64,000 nucleotides of DNA, taken from the NCBI RefSeq assembly GCF_023330685.1, contig NZ_CP097128.1, forward strand, positions 930,001 through 994,000, read 5' to 3'. Numbering within the stretch: position 1 is the first letter of the stretch; every line of letters begins with the position of its first letter. The notes below the pieces were generated by a model, which searched no databases, was not told the DNA's origin, and saw nothing but the letters and a program-made list of their open reading frames with translations. The stretch comes from Conexibacter sp. DBS9H8 (GTDB lineage: Bacteria; Actinomycetota; Thermoleophilia; Solirubrobacterales; Solirubrobacteraceae). Positions 36,851-45,084 of this stretch are shown one piece after another. Both the position numbers and the translations under genes were made by a program.

Positions 36851-37981
36851 ATGTTGCCCGGTCCCACCCGAGGATTGGACCGTTTCGTGCTCAGCCTCAC
36901 CGACAGCCGTTGGCCTGACCGTCTCCAGCGCGTCTGTGAGCAGCGCCGGATCACCCCGCTCTTCCAGCCGATCGTCGATCTCCCCCGCGGGGTCGTCGCA
37001 GGCTATGAGGCCTTCAGCGACTTCGGGGATGCGGAGACCCCCTCCCCGGAGGCGTGGTTCGCTGCCGCCGCCCTGCACGGCTACGGGCCGCGGCTGGAGG
37101 CCCTCGCCCTCGAGGCGATCCTCACCCACCGGGCCGACCTGCCGCCGAACACGTTCCTGTCCGTCAACGTCAGCCCGGAGGGCCTGCAGTCCGTCGAGGT
37201 GACGCTCGCCCTCAGCGGGCCGGACTCCCTCGCCGGGGTGGTGATCGAGATCACCGAACAGACCCCGGTCGCCGACTACCCGGCGTTCCTCGCCGCCCTC
37301 GACGGGATCCGCGCCCGGGGGGCGCTGATCGCCGTCGATGACACCGGCGCAGGCTACTCGGGGATCTCCCACCTGCTCGCCGTCCGGCCGCACTTCGTCA
37401 AGCTCGACCGCGGGGTCGTCACCGGCCTCGACCGCGACCCCCAGCGGGTCGCCGCCGTCGCGGCGATCGGCGCCTTCGCGGACGAGCTCGACGCCTGGAT
37501 CATCGCCGAGGGCGTCGAGTTCCCCGCCGAGCTGCAGCGCCTCATCGACCTGCGCGTCCCGCTCGTCCAGGGCTACCTGCTCGGCCGGCCCGCCCCGTCG
37601 ATGCAGAGCCTCCCGCCGCTCACCGGCCGGGAGCTGCGTGAGCGCGCCGCGACCCGGCGGGACGGACGTCTCGGCGCCCTCGCCCGCCCCGCCCCGGCCG
37701 GGGCCGAGCTGCCCGCCCACCTCCCGGAGACGACGGTCCTCACCGACGCCGCCGGGCGGCCCGTCCAGGTCGCCGTGCCCCGGCCCGGCGGCCATCCCAG
37801 CCTCCACCCGGCGATGTGCGTCCTCGCCCACGAGCGGGTCGCCGACGTCAGCCTCCGCGCGAGCGCCCGCGGCAGTGAGGACCGCTACAGCCCGCTCTGT
37901 CTCGTCGATGACCGCCACCGCCTGATCGGCGTGATCCCGGTGGAGGCGCTCCTGGAATCACTCGCCCGCACCCGGCCCTGA
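36851..37981 (+). CDS. EAL-domain c-di-GMP phosphodiesterase with C-terminal CBS-like module
   Basis: The 376-residue cytoplasmic protein has an EAL domain at about residues 30-255. FQPIVDL, YEAF (the EAL Glu near residue 55), NVSPEGL, EITEQ, VDDTGAGYSG, KLDRG, AEGVEF and VQGYLLGRPAP are all in order, so the metal-binding residues of the family appear present. The C-terminal ~100 residues, ending PLCLVDDRHRLIGVIPVEAL, resemble the second half of a CBS domain, a possible nucleotide sensor. A small palindrome TAAGC-G-GCTTA (36832-36842) precedes the start. The 3' end overlaps the convergent SGNH gene by 24 bases. Confidence 0.88.
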   Translation: MLPGPTRGLDRFVLSLTDSRWPDRLQRVCEQRRITPLFQPIVDLPRGVVAGYEAFSDFGDAETPSPEAWFAAAALHGYGPRLEALALEAILTHRADLPPNTFLSVNVSPEGLQSVEVTLALSGPDSLAGVVIEITEQTPVADYPAFLAALDGIRARGALIAVDDTGAGYSGISHLLAVRPHFVKLDRGVVTGLDRDPQRVAAVAAIGAFADELDAWIIAEGVEFPAELQRLIDLRVPLVQGYLLGRPAPSMQSLPPLTGRELRERAATRRDGRLGALARPAPAGAELPAHLPETTVLTDAAGRPVQVAVPRPGGHPSLHPAMCVLAHERVADVSLRASARGSEDRYSPLCLVDDRHRLIGVIPVEALLESLARTRP

Positions 37982-38680
37982 GCGCATGCGCCGCCGCGCG
38001 GCGCGCTCGAGCAGGCTGAAGCGGACCCCGCGGCGCAGGGTCGCCAGGTCATCCTGAAGGCGCCCCAGCCACGTCCGGGCCGGGGCAATCAGCGTGCTCG
38101 GGTGCACCCGGCAGACGAGGCCGTCTCCGGCGAGGAGGGTGAGGGCCCGTTCGGCGATCGCCACCTGCCCGAACGCCGTCGGGTGGATGTGGTCGGCCAT
38201 CATCAGGTTGCGGGCACCGAAGTCGGTCAGGTCGAGCACGAGCGCCCCGTGGGCGGCGGCGACCCGGGTGATCGCCGCGTTCACCTGCGCGATCCGGCGC
38301 GGGTGCGGCGGGCGGCCCATCCGGGCGGGGATCGTCGCCGTCAACGTCCGCGCACAGCGCCGGGCGAGCCACTCCAGCGCGGTGGAGAAGGCGGCCTCAA
38401 AGGCCGCCTGATCCCAGTCCGGTCTGCGGATGTCGTTCGTGCCGATGTAGAGGCAGCCAAGCTCAAAGCGGGCGTCCGGGTCGGCGTGGGCGGCCTCAAA
38501 GCGGGGGAGCTGCACCGCGAGCACGTCCTGAACGGTCGCGCCGTCGACCGCGTAGGGGGTGTAGGGGAGCCCGAGCCCGCGGGCGGTCCACAGCGCCCAG
38601 GACTGCAACGCCACCCCCTGCTGGATCTCCCCGCCGGCGTTGGTGATGCTGTCGCCGAGGGCGAGCACGCCCGCCCCCAC
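37958..38680 (-). CDS. SGNH/GDSL-family hydrolase
   Basis: The 240-residue protein shows the block I motif LALGDSITNAGG with the nucleophile Ser near residue 9, the block III YIGTNDIRRPDWD, and DHIHPTAFGQ near residue 190 with the catalytic Asp and His. Family members are esterases or lipases, often acting on acylated sugars. No signal peptide is visible. I chose GTG 38680: it follows GGGAGGG six bases upstream and is two bases past the citrate synthase stop. It is probably co-transcribed with the citrate synthase gene; no functional link is obvious. Confidence 0.85.
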   Translation of the reverse strand: MGAGVLALGDSITNAGGEIQQGVALQSWALWTARGLGLPYTPYAVDGATVQDVLAVQLPRFEAAHADPDARFELGCLYIGTNDIRRPDWDQAAFEAAFSTALEWLARRCARTLTATIPARMGRPPHPRRIAQVNAAITRVAAAHGALVLDLTDFGARNLMMADHIHPTAFGQVAIAERALTLLAGDGLVCRVHPSTLIAPARTWLGRLQDDLATLRRGVRFSLLERAARRRMRSGPGAGE

Positions 38681-38682
38681 GC

Positions 38683-39783
38683 TCAGCCCTCCCCGGGCTC
38701 GGGCCCAGGCAGCGGCCGCGGGGCCGCCCCGACGTACTTGGCGGTCGGGCGGATCACCCGCGCCTCCCGGTTCTGCTCGAGGATGTGAGCGGACCAGCCC
38801 GCGACGCGCGCGCACCCGAACATCGCGGTGAACAGGTCGCCGGGGACGGCGGCGAAGTCGAGCAGCACCGCCGCCCAGAACTCGACGTTGGTGGCGATCA
38901 CCCGGCCGGGCCGGCGGGCGGCCAGCTCGGTCAGCGCCGCCGCCTCGAGCGCCTCGGCGGCCGCGACCCGCGGCGCGCCCAGCTCGCGGGCAAAGCGGCG
39001 CATCACCTTCGCGCGCGGGTCATCGGCGCGGTAGATCCGGTGCCCGAACCCCATCAGCCGCTCCCCGCGGTCGAGCTTGGCCCGCACGTAGGTGAGCGCG
39101 TCATCGGCGGCGGCGACCTCATCAAGCATCGCCAGCACCCGGCTGGGGGCGCCGCCGTGCAACGGGCCCGACAGGACGGCGACCGCACCCGACAGGGCGG
39201 CGGCGACGTCGGCGCCGGTGGAGGCGATCGTCCGGGCGGCAAAGGTCGAGGAGCTGTTGCCGTGCTCGGCCGCCGTCGTCCAGTAGGCGTCGATCGCGCG
39301 GACATGAGCGGGGTCAGCCTCCCCGCGCCAGCGCAGCAGGAACCGCTCCGCACTCGACCCGCCGGCCGCGACCGTCGCCTCCGGTACCGCCGGCACCTCG
39401 GCCCCGCGGGCGGACTGGGCGACCGCGGACAGAGCGACCGCGGAGGCGCGGGCGAGGTCGTCCCGAGCCTGCGCCGGGGAGCTCTCCAGCAGCGGTGGAA
39501 GCCCCCACAACGGGGCGAGGGTCGCCAGCGTCGCCTGCAGGTCGACGCGCGGATCGCCCGTGCGGATCGTCAGGGTGAACGGGTCGGCCGCAGGCAGCCC
39601 CGGGGTCAGGCGCCCGTCGACGAGCAGCCCCCACACCTGCTCGAAGGGCACCCGGCCGGCCAGCTCCTCGATGTCGACCCCGCGGTAGCGCAGCGCCGAG
39701 GCGTCCCGATCCGGTTCGGCGATCTCCGTGGCGAAGGCGACCACCCCCTCCAGGCCGGATTGCACTTCGTCAAAGACACTCAT
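38683..39783 (-). CDS. Citrate synthase family protein (actinobacterial CitA-like)
   Basis: The 366-residue protein matches the short type II citrate synthases. It starts SVFDEVQSGLEGVVAFAT, then SALRYRGVDIEELAG. EHGNSSSTFAARTIASTGAD near 190 contains the first catalytic His region, GPLHGGAPSRVLAMLDE the second His, and MGFGHRIYRADDPRA the third, with substrate Arg residues. Methylcitrate synthases share these motifs, so 2-methylcitrate activity is possible. ATG 39783 is used; a GTG two codons upstream (39789) also fits. It is divergent from the amidase gene, with 22 bases between starts. Confidence 0.88.
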   Translation of the reverse strand: MSVFDEVQSGLEGVVAFATEIAEPDRDASALRYRGVDIEELAGRVPFEQVWGLLVDGRLTPGLPAADPFTLTIRTGDPRVDLQATLATLAPLWGLPPLLESSPAQARDDLARASAVALSAVAQSARGAEVPAVPEATVAAGGSSAERFLLRWRGEADPAHVRAIDAYWTTAAEHGNSSSTFAARTIASTGADVAAALSGAVAVLSGPLHGGAPSRVLAMLDEVAAADDALTYVRAKLDRGERLMGFGHRIYRADDPRAKVMRRFARELGAPRVAAAEALEAAALTELAARRPGRVIATNVEFWAAVLLDFAAVPGDLFTAMFGCARVAGWSAHILEQNREARVIRPTAKYVGAAPRPLPGPEPGEG

Positions 39784-39805
39784 CCCCACAGGCTACGCTC
39801 GCTCT

Positions 39806-41278
39806 GTGCCGGAGGCGCCCCTGCTCACCCGCCCCGCCCTCGAGCTCGCCGGGCTGATCCGGGCCGGGGAGATCACCGCGACGGAGCTGACCGCGCTCAG
39901 CCTCGAGGCGATCGCCGCCCGCGACCCGGCGATCAACGCATGCACCCACGTCGCGGCCGACACCGCGGCCACCGCGGCCGCGGTGATCGGAGCCGGGGAC
40001 CGGCGCCCCTTCGCCGGGGTTCCGATCGCGATCAAGGACAACCGGGCGGTCGCCGGAATGCCGCTGACCGCCGGCTCGGCGCTGTTCGGCAACCACGTTC
40101 CGGACCTCGACGCCCACGTCATCGCGCGGCTGCGGGCCGCCGGCTTTGTCATCGTCGCCAAGACGGCGCTGCCCGAGCTGGGGATCCTGTCGACCTGCGA
40201 GCCCGCCCGGGGCGGGCCGACCGCCAACCCGTGGCAGCTCGAGCACAGCCCGGGCGGCTCCAGCGGCGGTTCGGCCGCCGCGGTCGCCGCCGGGATGGTG
40301 CCCCTCGCCCACGGCAACGACGGCGGCGGGTCAATCCGAATCCCGGCCGCCTGCTGCGGCCTCGTCGGCCTCAAACCCGCCCGCGGACGGATCTCCGCCG
40401 GGCCCGAAGCGGGCGACAGCTTCCTCGCCACCGACGGGGTGCTCACCCGCACCGTCGCGGACACCGCCGCCCTGCTGGACGTCCTCGCCGGCTATGAGCG
40501 CGGGGATGCGACCTGGGCGCCGCCGCTGGAGCCCGGGCGGCGCTTTATCGACGCGGCGGCGGAGGCGGCGACGCCCGCCCCCGGGCTGGCGGTCGGGCTC
40601 GTCCTCGACCCCGCCCTCCCCGCGGACGGCCTGCACCCGATCTGTGCCGCGGCCGTCGCCCGGGTCGGCTCCCAGCTGGAGGCCCTCGGCCACCACGTCG
40701 AGCCGCTCACCCTCGACTGGTCGCCACCGGACCTGCTCGACGACTTCACCGCCGCGTTCGGGCCGCTGATCGCAATGGGGGTGCGGGCCGGCGCCGAGCT
40801 CGCCGGGCGCCCCGCCCGGCCCGAGGATGTCGAGGCGCTCACCTGGGCGATCTACCGGCACGCCGAGACGCTCTCGAGCCTCGACCACCTCGCCGCCCAG
40901 GCCCGCCTGGAGGCCCTCGCCCGGCGGATCGTCGTCGCCGTCGGCGCAGTCGACGTCGTCCTCACCCCCGCCCTCGCTCAGCGCCCGCCCCGGACCGGGC
41001 AGATCCACGGCCGCGGCGGCCCCGGACATGCGCCGTGGTGCGACTACCGGGCCTCCGGGGCGTTCACCCCCTACACGGCGATCGTCAACGTCTGTGGCCT
41101 GCCGGCGATCACCCTGCCCGTGGACGTCGCCGCCGACGGGCTGCCCGTCGGCGTGCAGCTGATCGGTCAGCCGGCGGGGGAGTGGGAGCTGCTCGCCCTC
41201 GCCGCCGCGCTCGAACGGGGCTGGCCGTGGCGGGAGCGGATGCTCGCCCCGATCCTCGGGGCGGCCCCGGGGACCTGA
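39806..41278 (+). CDS. Amidase signature family enzyme
   Basis: The 490-residue protein has the Ser-cisSer-Lys triad of amidase signature enzymes: Lys in PIAIKDNRAVAG near residue 75, the cis-Ser in HSPGGSSGGSAAAVAAGM, and the nucleophile Ser in DGGGSIRIPAACCGLVGLKP near 175. The C-terminus has VCGLPAITLPVDVAADGLPVG, also typical. The family includes GatA, but no gatC or gatB is adjacent, so it is likelier a catabolic or secondary amidase. GTG 39806 is the first plausible start outside the divergent citrate synthase gene; AGGCTACGC lies upstream without a clear ribosome site. Confidence 0.88.
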   Translation: MPEAPLLTRPALELAGLIRAGEITATELTALSLEAIAARDPAINACTHVAADTAATAAAVIGAGDRRPFAGVPIAIKDNRAVAGMPLTAGSALFGNHVPDLDAHVIARLRAAGFVIVAKTALPELGILSTCEPARGGPTANPWQLEHSPGGSSGGSAAAVAAGMVPLAHGNDGGGSIRIPAACCGLVGLKPARGRISAGPEAGDSFLATDGVLTRTVADTAALLDVLAGYERGDATWAPPLEPGRRFIDAAAEAATPAPGLAVGLVLDPALPADGLHPICAAAVARVGSQLEALGHHVEPLTLDWSPPDLLDDFTAAFGPLIAMGVRAGAELAGRPARPEDVEALTWAIYRHAETLSSLDHLAAQARLEALARRIVVAVGAVDVVLTPALAQRPPRTGQIHGRGGPGHAPWCDYRASGAFTPYTAIVNVCGLPAITLPVDVAADGLPVGVQLIGQPAGEWELLALAAALERGWPWRERMLAPILGAAPGT

Positions 41279-41295
41279 TCTGCGGGCACTCTGCG

Positions 41296-41301
41296 TAGAA
41301 T
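41296..41301 (+). promoter_or_regulatory. Candidate -10 element for the ferredoxin gene
   Basis: TAGAAT lies 50 bases before the ferredoxin ATG in the 73-base gap after the amidase gene. No good -35 hexamer is seen 16-18 bases upstream, so the assignment is weak. Confidence 0.35.
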
Positions 41302-41351
41302 CACGCCCTCGTTCGCGGCACCCGACCATCAGAAGGAAGACAGAGACACCC

Positions 41352-41615
41352 ATGGCCTACGTCATCGCCGAGCCCTGCATTGGCACCAAGGACAACTCGT
41401 GCGTTGAGGTCTGTCCGGTCGACTGCATCCACCCGACGCCGGATGAGCCCGACTACGACAAGGTCGAGCAGCTCTACATCGACGCGGAGGAGTGCATCGA
41501 CTGCGACGCCTGCGTGGAGGCCTGCCCGGTCGACGCGTGCTTTGCCGAGGATCAGCTGCCCGACGAGTGGCAGAAGTTCGCCGGGATCAACGCGGAGTTC
41601 TTCCGCAAGCGCTGA
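41352..41615 (+). CDS. fdxA: Ferredoxin, 7Fe ([3Fe-4S][4Fe-4S]) type
   Basis: This 87-residue electron carrier starts MAYVIAEPCIGTKDNSC. Cysteines are at 9, 17, 21, 25, 48, 51, 54, 58 and 63. The spacing Cys9-x7-Cys17-x3-Cys21-Pro rather than CxxCxxC at the first site indicates a [3Fe-4S] cluster there, with Cys58; Cys21, 48, 51 and 54 would hold the [4Fe-4S] cluster. This matches mycobacterial and Azotobacter-type 7Fe ferredoxins. AGAAGGAAG lies 13-21 bases before the ATG. It stands alone in its own unit. Confidence 0.93.
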   Translation: MAYVIAEPCIGTKDNSCVEVCPVDCIHPTPDEPDYDKVEQLYIDAEECIDCDACVEACPVDACFAEDQLPDEWQKFAGINAEFFRKR

Positions 41616-41651
41616 CACCCGGCCTGGGCCGGGGGGGGCGGGCCGACCGGC

Positions 41652-42683
41652 CTACGCGCCCGCGGGCGCGCTGGCACGGTCAGCGTCGGTGGCCTTGAGC
41701 ACGCCGGCGCGGTTCTTGTGGTCAGCCTCGTAGGCGGCGACCCGCCGGGCGAGCCCGTCATCGCCGGCGCGCAGAACGGCCTGGATCTCGGTGACGGTCA
41801 GCTCGTCATATCCGGGCCACGGCTCGGTGCCCCGGAGCGTGGAGATCCGCTGGGTCAGGGTGGACCGGTTCTGGTGCCGCCGCTCGTAGGCGTCGATCGT
41901 GGCCAGATCGACCTGGGAGAGGCGGCCGAGCTTGGCGGCGATCTCATCGACGGTCAGTGAGTCGTAGTGGGCGATCGCCAGGTCGTCCTCGCCGGCCAGC
42001 GCGCCCATGACCTCACCCTCCAGCCGTGCCACGCCCGGCAGTCGGCGCGCCCGGCGGGCGAACCGCTGGGTCGCCGCCACCGCCCGGCCGGCGGTGCGCC
42101 TGGCCGCGCGACGGGCGTCCTGCACCGCCTCTCCGGCACCGGTCGTCGCGCTGTCATAGGAGGGATCCCCGTCAACGGCGGCGACCATCGCCTCAGTGAG
42201 CTGGGGCAGCACCCCGATGATCTGAGCGAGCATTCGCTCCTCCTCCGCGCGGATCGCGCCGGCAAGCTCGGCGGTCTCCGGATCGCCGACCCGGCGGGCG
42301 AGACGCTCGATGACCGTGTACATGGCGATCTCCAGCGACTCGCTCGCACATGCGTCCCGGGCGTTCTTGAGGACCTTCTCCTCCCCGCCGGAGCCGCGCA
42401 ACAGGTCAAACGGGGTCTTCCCGAGCGCCAGCGCCTGGCCGGTGATGTTCTCCATCAGAGCAACGGCGGCGCTCAGCGGGCGCCCGCCGCCGCTGAACTC
42501 GCCGAGCCGTTGAGCGAGCCGTGAGGAGTGCTGACGGGTCTCCTCGAGGTGGGCGCTGAGCGCCGTGCGGTACTCCCCTCGTGGCGTCATCGCGATCTGA
42601 GCCTCCAGGACGCGGGTGAGCGCGTCCTCGACGGCCCGGGCCTCAGTCAGGTACTGCCGGAGTTTCTGCTGTGCCGCAATCAT
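41652..42683 (-). CDS. DUF892 (YciE/YciF ferritin-like) protein with C-terminal repeats
   Basis: The 343-residue protein has an N-terminal four-helix ferritin-like region of the DUF892 family, about residues 1-165 (helices LTEARAVEDALTRVLEAQIA and EIAMTPRGEY-like, KNARDACASESLEIAMYTVI, GAIRAEEERMLAQIIGVL). An Ala/Arg-rich linker follows. The C-terminus carries two similar ~55-residue units, each starting YDSLTVDEIAAKL or YDELTVTEIQAVL and containing AYERRHQNR or AYEADHKNR. DUF892 proteins are linked to stress responses and may bind metal. ATG 42683 is chosen; a TTG four codons upstream is possible. Confidence 0.8.
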   Translation of the reverse strand: MIAAQQKLRQYLTEARAVEDALTRVLEAQIAMTPRGEYRTALSAHLEETRQHSSRLAQRLGEFSGGGRPLSAAVALMENITGQALALGKTPFDLLRGSGGEEKVLKNARDACASESLEIAMYTVIERLARRVGDPETAELAGAIRAEEERMLAQIIGVLPQLTEAMVAAVDGDPSYDSATTGAGEAVQDARRAARRTAGRAVAATQRFARRARRLPGVARLEGEVMGALAGEDDLAIAHYDSLTVDEIAAKLGRLSQVDLATIDAYERRHQNRSTLTQRISTLRGTEPWPGYDELTVTEIQAVLRAGDDGLARRVAAYEADHKNRAGVLKATDADRASAPAGA

Positions 42684-43031
42684 CAGGACATCCAATCTCG
42701 TCAGAAGAGGTGGGCGGCCCGCCGTCGATACGACCGACTGACGGCGTCAACGGGGCCATCCGGGGTCACACCCAGTGCTACCCCGAATCGCCGCGGCCCA
42801 CGCGACGGGGTCGCTGATCGGCCCCGCGGGAAACGGTCGGGCGCTGTTCCGGGAACGTGTTCGCTCATACGTCCGTCGAGTCGCCGGGCGGCCTGAGCGG
42901 TCGCTCCCAGCCGGCGCCCGGTCGGGTCCGCGTCAGAAACGGCCGCGCCGACGTGGTGGCGGACCCGGTGTTGGCCCCCGGGCCAAGCCATCCGGTCCCC
43001 GGGGCCAAGCAAGAACCGTCCGTGCGCGCCG
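42684..43031. promoter_or_regulatory. Divergent intergenic region with a palindrome upstream of the GGDEF/HD-GYP gene
   Basis: No gene is seen in about 350 bases. TTGGCCC-CC-GGGCCAA at 42971-42986 is a perfect 7-base-arm palindrome, and GGCCAAGC recurs at 42981-42988 and 43003-43010 beside CCCCGGGG. These lie 20-60 bases before the plus-strand start and may be a regulator site. Confidence 0.35.
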
Positions 43032-44912
43032 ATGAGGCGAGGGATGCCCCTTTCCCGATGCGACCTGCTTGACAGCTACACGGATATCGTGGGGGCGACG
43101 ACGGTCGGTGACTGCAAGCAGCGCATCGAGACACACGCCCGCCTGCTGTTCGGGGCACGACAGGTGACCGTCCGTCTCTGTGACGGTCGTGACAGGGCGC
43201 CCGGGCTCGTGCTCGTCGCCCGCGAACGGCTCGTCGGGACGATGCAGCTCGCCTGGCCGGAAGGGTGGGAGCCCGACTCAGAGACCGACGCCGAACTGCT
43301 CGCCGCCTTCACCGCCCACGCCGCGATCGCGCTCGACAACGTCCGGCTGCTTGAGGAGCATCACCGGCGCGCCCGCTCCGATCCCCTGACGGGCCTGCTG
43401 AACCGTGGCGAGTTCCAGGAGACCCTCGCGCGTCTGCTCACGTCCGACCCGACGGGCCCGGAGTGGCCTGTCGGCCTCATCGTCATGGATCTCGACCGCT
43501 TCAAGGCGATCAACGACGGCGGTGGGCACGCCGCCGGGGACCGGCTCCTGCGCGCGACCGCGGCGGCGCTGACCGGCGTGTGTCGCGCCTCCGATTCCGT
43601 CTTCCGGCTCGGCGGTGATGAGTTCGCGGTCGTCCTGCCCGGCGCCGGCGCAGCGGATGCGACGGTCATCGCCGAGCGGGCCGCCGCGGCGATCGCTCGC
43701 CTGGACGGGTCATCGGGCGTCTCCTGGGGTGTGGCCAGCGTGCCCGACGATGCGATGACCCGGGACGCGCTCGTCCGGATCGCCGATGCCAACATGTACG
43801 CGCACAAGGGACGCCCGCAGACGGCCGCCAGGATCCATGATCGTGACGGCACCGAGCGACTTGAAGTCGCCTGCCGGCTCGCGTCGCGACTGACCGAGCT
43901 GCGTGACCCGCGCGCGATCGCGGAAGCGGTCGTTCACGAGCTCCATGCCGCGTTCGGCTACTACCTCGCCGTCATCCACCGCCTCGATGAGGACGGGATG
44001 CTTCGGATCCTCGCCGGGGCGGGACCGCTGACGGAGGAGGACCACAACTTCCTTGCCTGGGTGCAGCCGGTCAGCTGCGGCGTCAACGGGCGCGTCGTAC
44101 GCAGCGCGCAGTCGGCTCTCGTCAACGACACGCGACTCGATCCGGACTACCTCGGCACGGACGCCAGCGTCAACCCGGGGTCGGAGCTGGCGGTCCCGAT
44201 CCTCATCGACGGCACCGTGTGGGGTGTGCTCAACCTCGAACAGCTCGCCACGCATGCCTTCGCTGAGGATGACGTGCTGCTCGCTGAGACGGTGGTGGCC
44301 CAGGCGGCTGCGGCGCTGCACCGCTGCGCGCTGCTCGAGGACATGGAGGGGTCATTCGGCACGACTCTCGCGCTGCTCTGTGACGCGCTCGAGACAAAGG
44401 ACCCCTACACCGCCAACCATGCCCAGCACGTTGCCGACATCGCCGAGCAGACGGCGGTGCGGATGGATCTGGCCGATCCCCAGCGTCGCGCCCTGCGCTT
44501 CTGTGCGCTGCTACATGACATCGGCAAGCTCGGGATCCGCACGGAGCTGCTGACCAAGCCCTCAGCGCTGACCCCCGAGGAATATGAGGAGGTCAAGCAG
44601 CACTCGGTGATCGGCGCCGCGCTGCTCACACGCGTGCCCCTGCTCGTTGACATCGCGCCGCTCGTCGGCGCTGTCCACGAGCGATGGGACGGCCGCGGAT
44701 ACCCGCACGGCCTGAGCGGATCACAGATTCCCATCGAATCCCGGATCGTCGCAGTCTGCGACGCGTGGCACGCGATGGTCTCGGACCGCCCCTACCGCCG
44801 GGCGCTGTCCAGTGAGGATGCGCTCGCCGAGCTCCAGCGACACGCCGGCTCCCAGTTCGACCCCGCCGTCGTTCGCGCGTTCGTCACCGGCAAGCCGGCC
44901 GCTGCGCCGTGA
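43032..44912 (+). CDS. GAF-GGDEF-GAF-HD-GYP bifunctional c-di-GMP synthase / phosphodiesterase
   Basis: The 626-residue protein joins four domains. A GAF-like region spans about 10-112. The GGDEF domain (about 115-265) has DPLTGLLNR, MDLDRFKAIND and an intact FRLGGDEFAVVLP, with RASD five residues before GGDEF, the inhibitory I-site. A second GAF domain spans about 280-435. The HD-GYP domain (about 440-620) has NHAQHVADIA, LLHDIGKLGI near 493 and HERWDGRGYPHGLSG near 552. Both catalytic motifs look complete, so it could make and break c-di-GMP. No membrane segment. The start at 43032 has no clear ribosome site; ATG 43044 is an alternative. Confidence 0.9.
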   Translation: MRRGMPLSRCDLLDSYTDIVGATTVGDCKQRIETHARLLFGARQVTVRLCDGRDRAPGLVLVARERLVGTMQLAWPEGWEPDSETDAELLAAFTAHAAIALDNVRLLEEHHRRARSDPLTGLLNRGEFQETLARLLTSDPTGPEWPVGLIVMDLDRFKAINDGGGHAAGDRLLRATAAALTGVCRASDSVFRLGGDEFAVVLPGAGAADATVIAERAAAAIARLDGSSGVSWGVASVPDDAMTRDALVRIADANMYAHKGRPQTAARIHDRDGTERLEVACRLASRLTELRDPRAIAEAVVHELHAAFGYYLAVIHRLDEDGMLRILAGAGPLTEEDHNFLAWVQPVSCGVNGRVVRSAQSALVNDTRLDPDYLGTDASVNPGSELAVPILIDGTVWGVLNLEQLATHAFAEDDVLLAETVVAQAAAALHRCALLEDMEGSFGTTLALLCDALETKDPYTANHAQHVADIAEQTAVRMDLADPQRRALRFCALLHDIGKLGIRTELLTKPSALTPEEYEEVKQHSVIGAALLTRVPLLVDIAPLVGAVHERWDGRGYPHGLSGSQIPIESRIVAVCDAWHAMVSDRPYRRALSSEDALAELQRHAGSQFDPAVVRAFVTGKPAAAP

Positions 44913-45022
44913 AGCGGTGTGGGAGCGCCGGCATTGAGATCCACCGCCGGGAACCTCCGGGGGACCCGTGCCCGCGCACCTGCTCGCCCGCTGCCGGCCA
45001 CCGCCTCCCGCAGCTCCACGCG

Positions 45023-45061
45023 CCGCTTCCGTCAGCGCGCCTGCACCGGCCCCGGAAGCGG
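45023..45061 (+). promoter_or_regulatory. Inverted repeat upstream of the FN3-like secreted protein gene
   Basis: CCGCTTCCG (45023-45031) and CGGAAGCGG (45053-45061) are perfect nine-base arms around 21 bases, ending 23 bases before the ATG. It may be a leader hairpin or the terminator of the upstream gene. Confidence 0.35.
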
Positions 45062-45084
45062 TGAACTTCCCTAGACTCCGGAAG

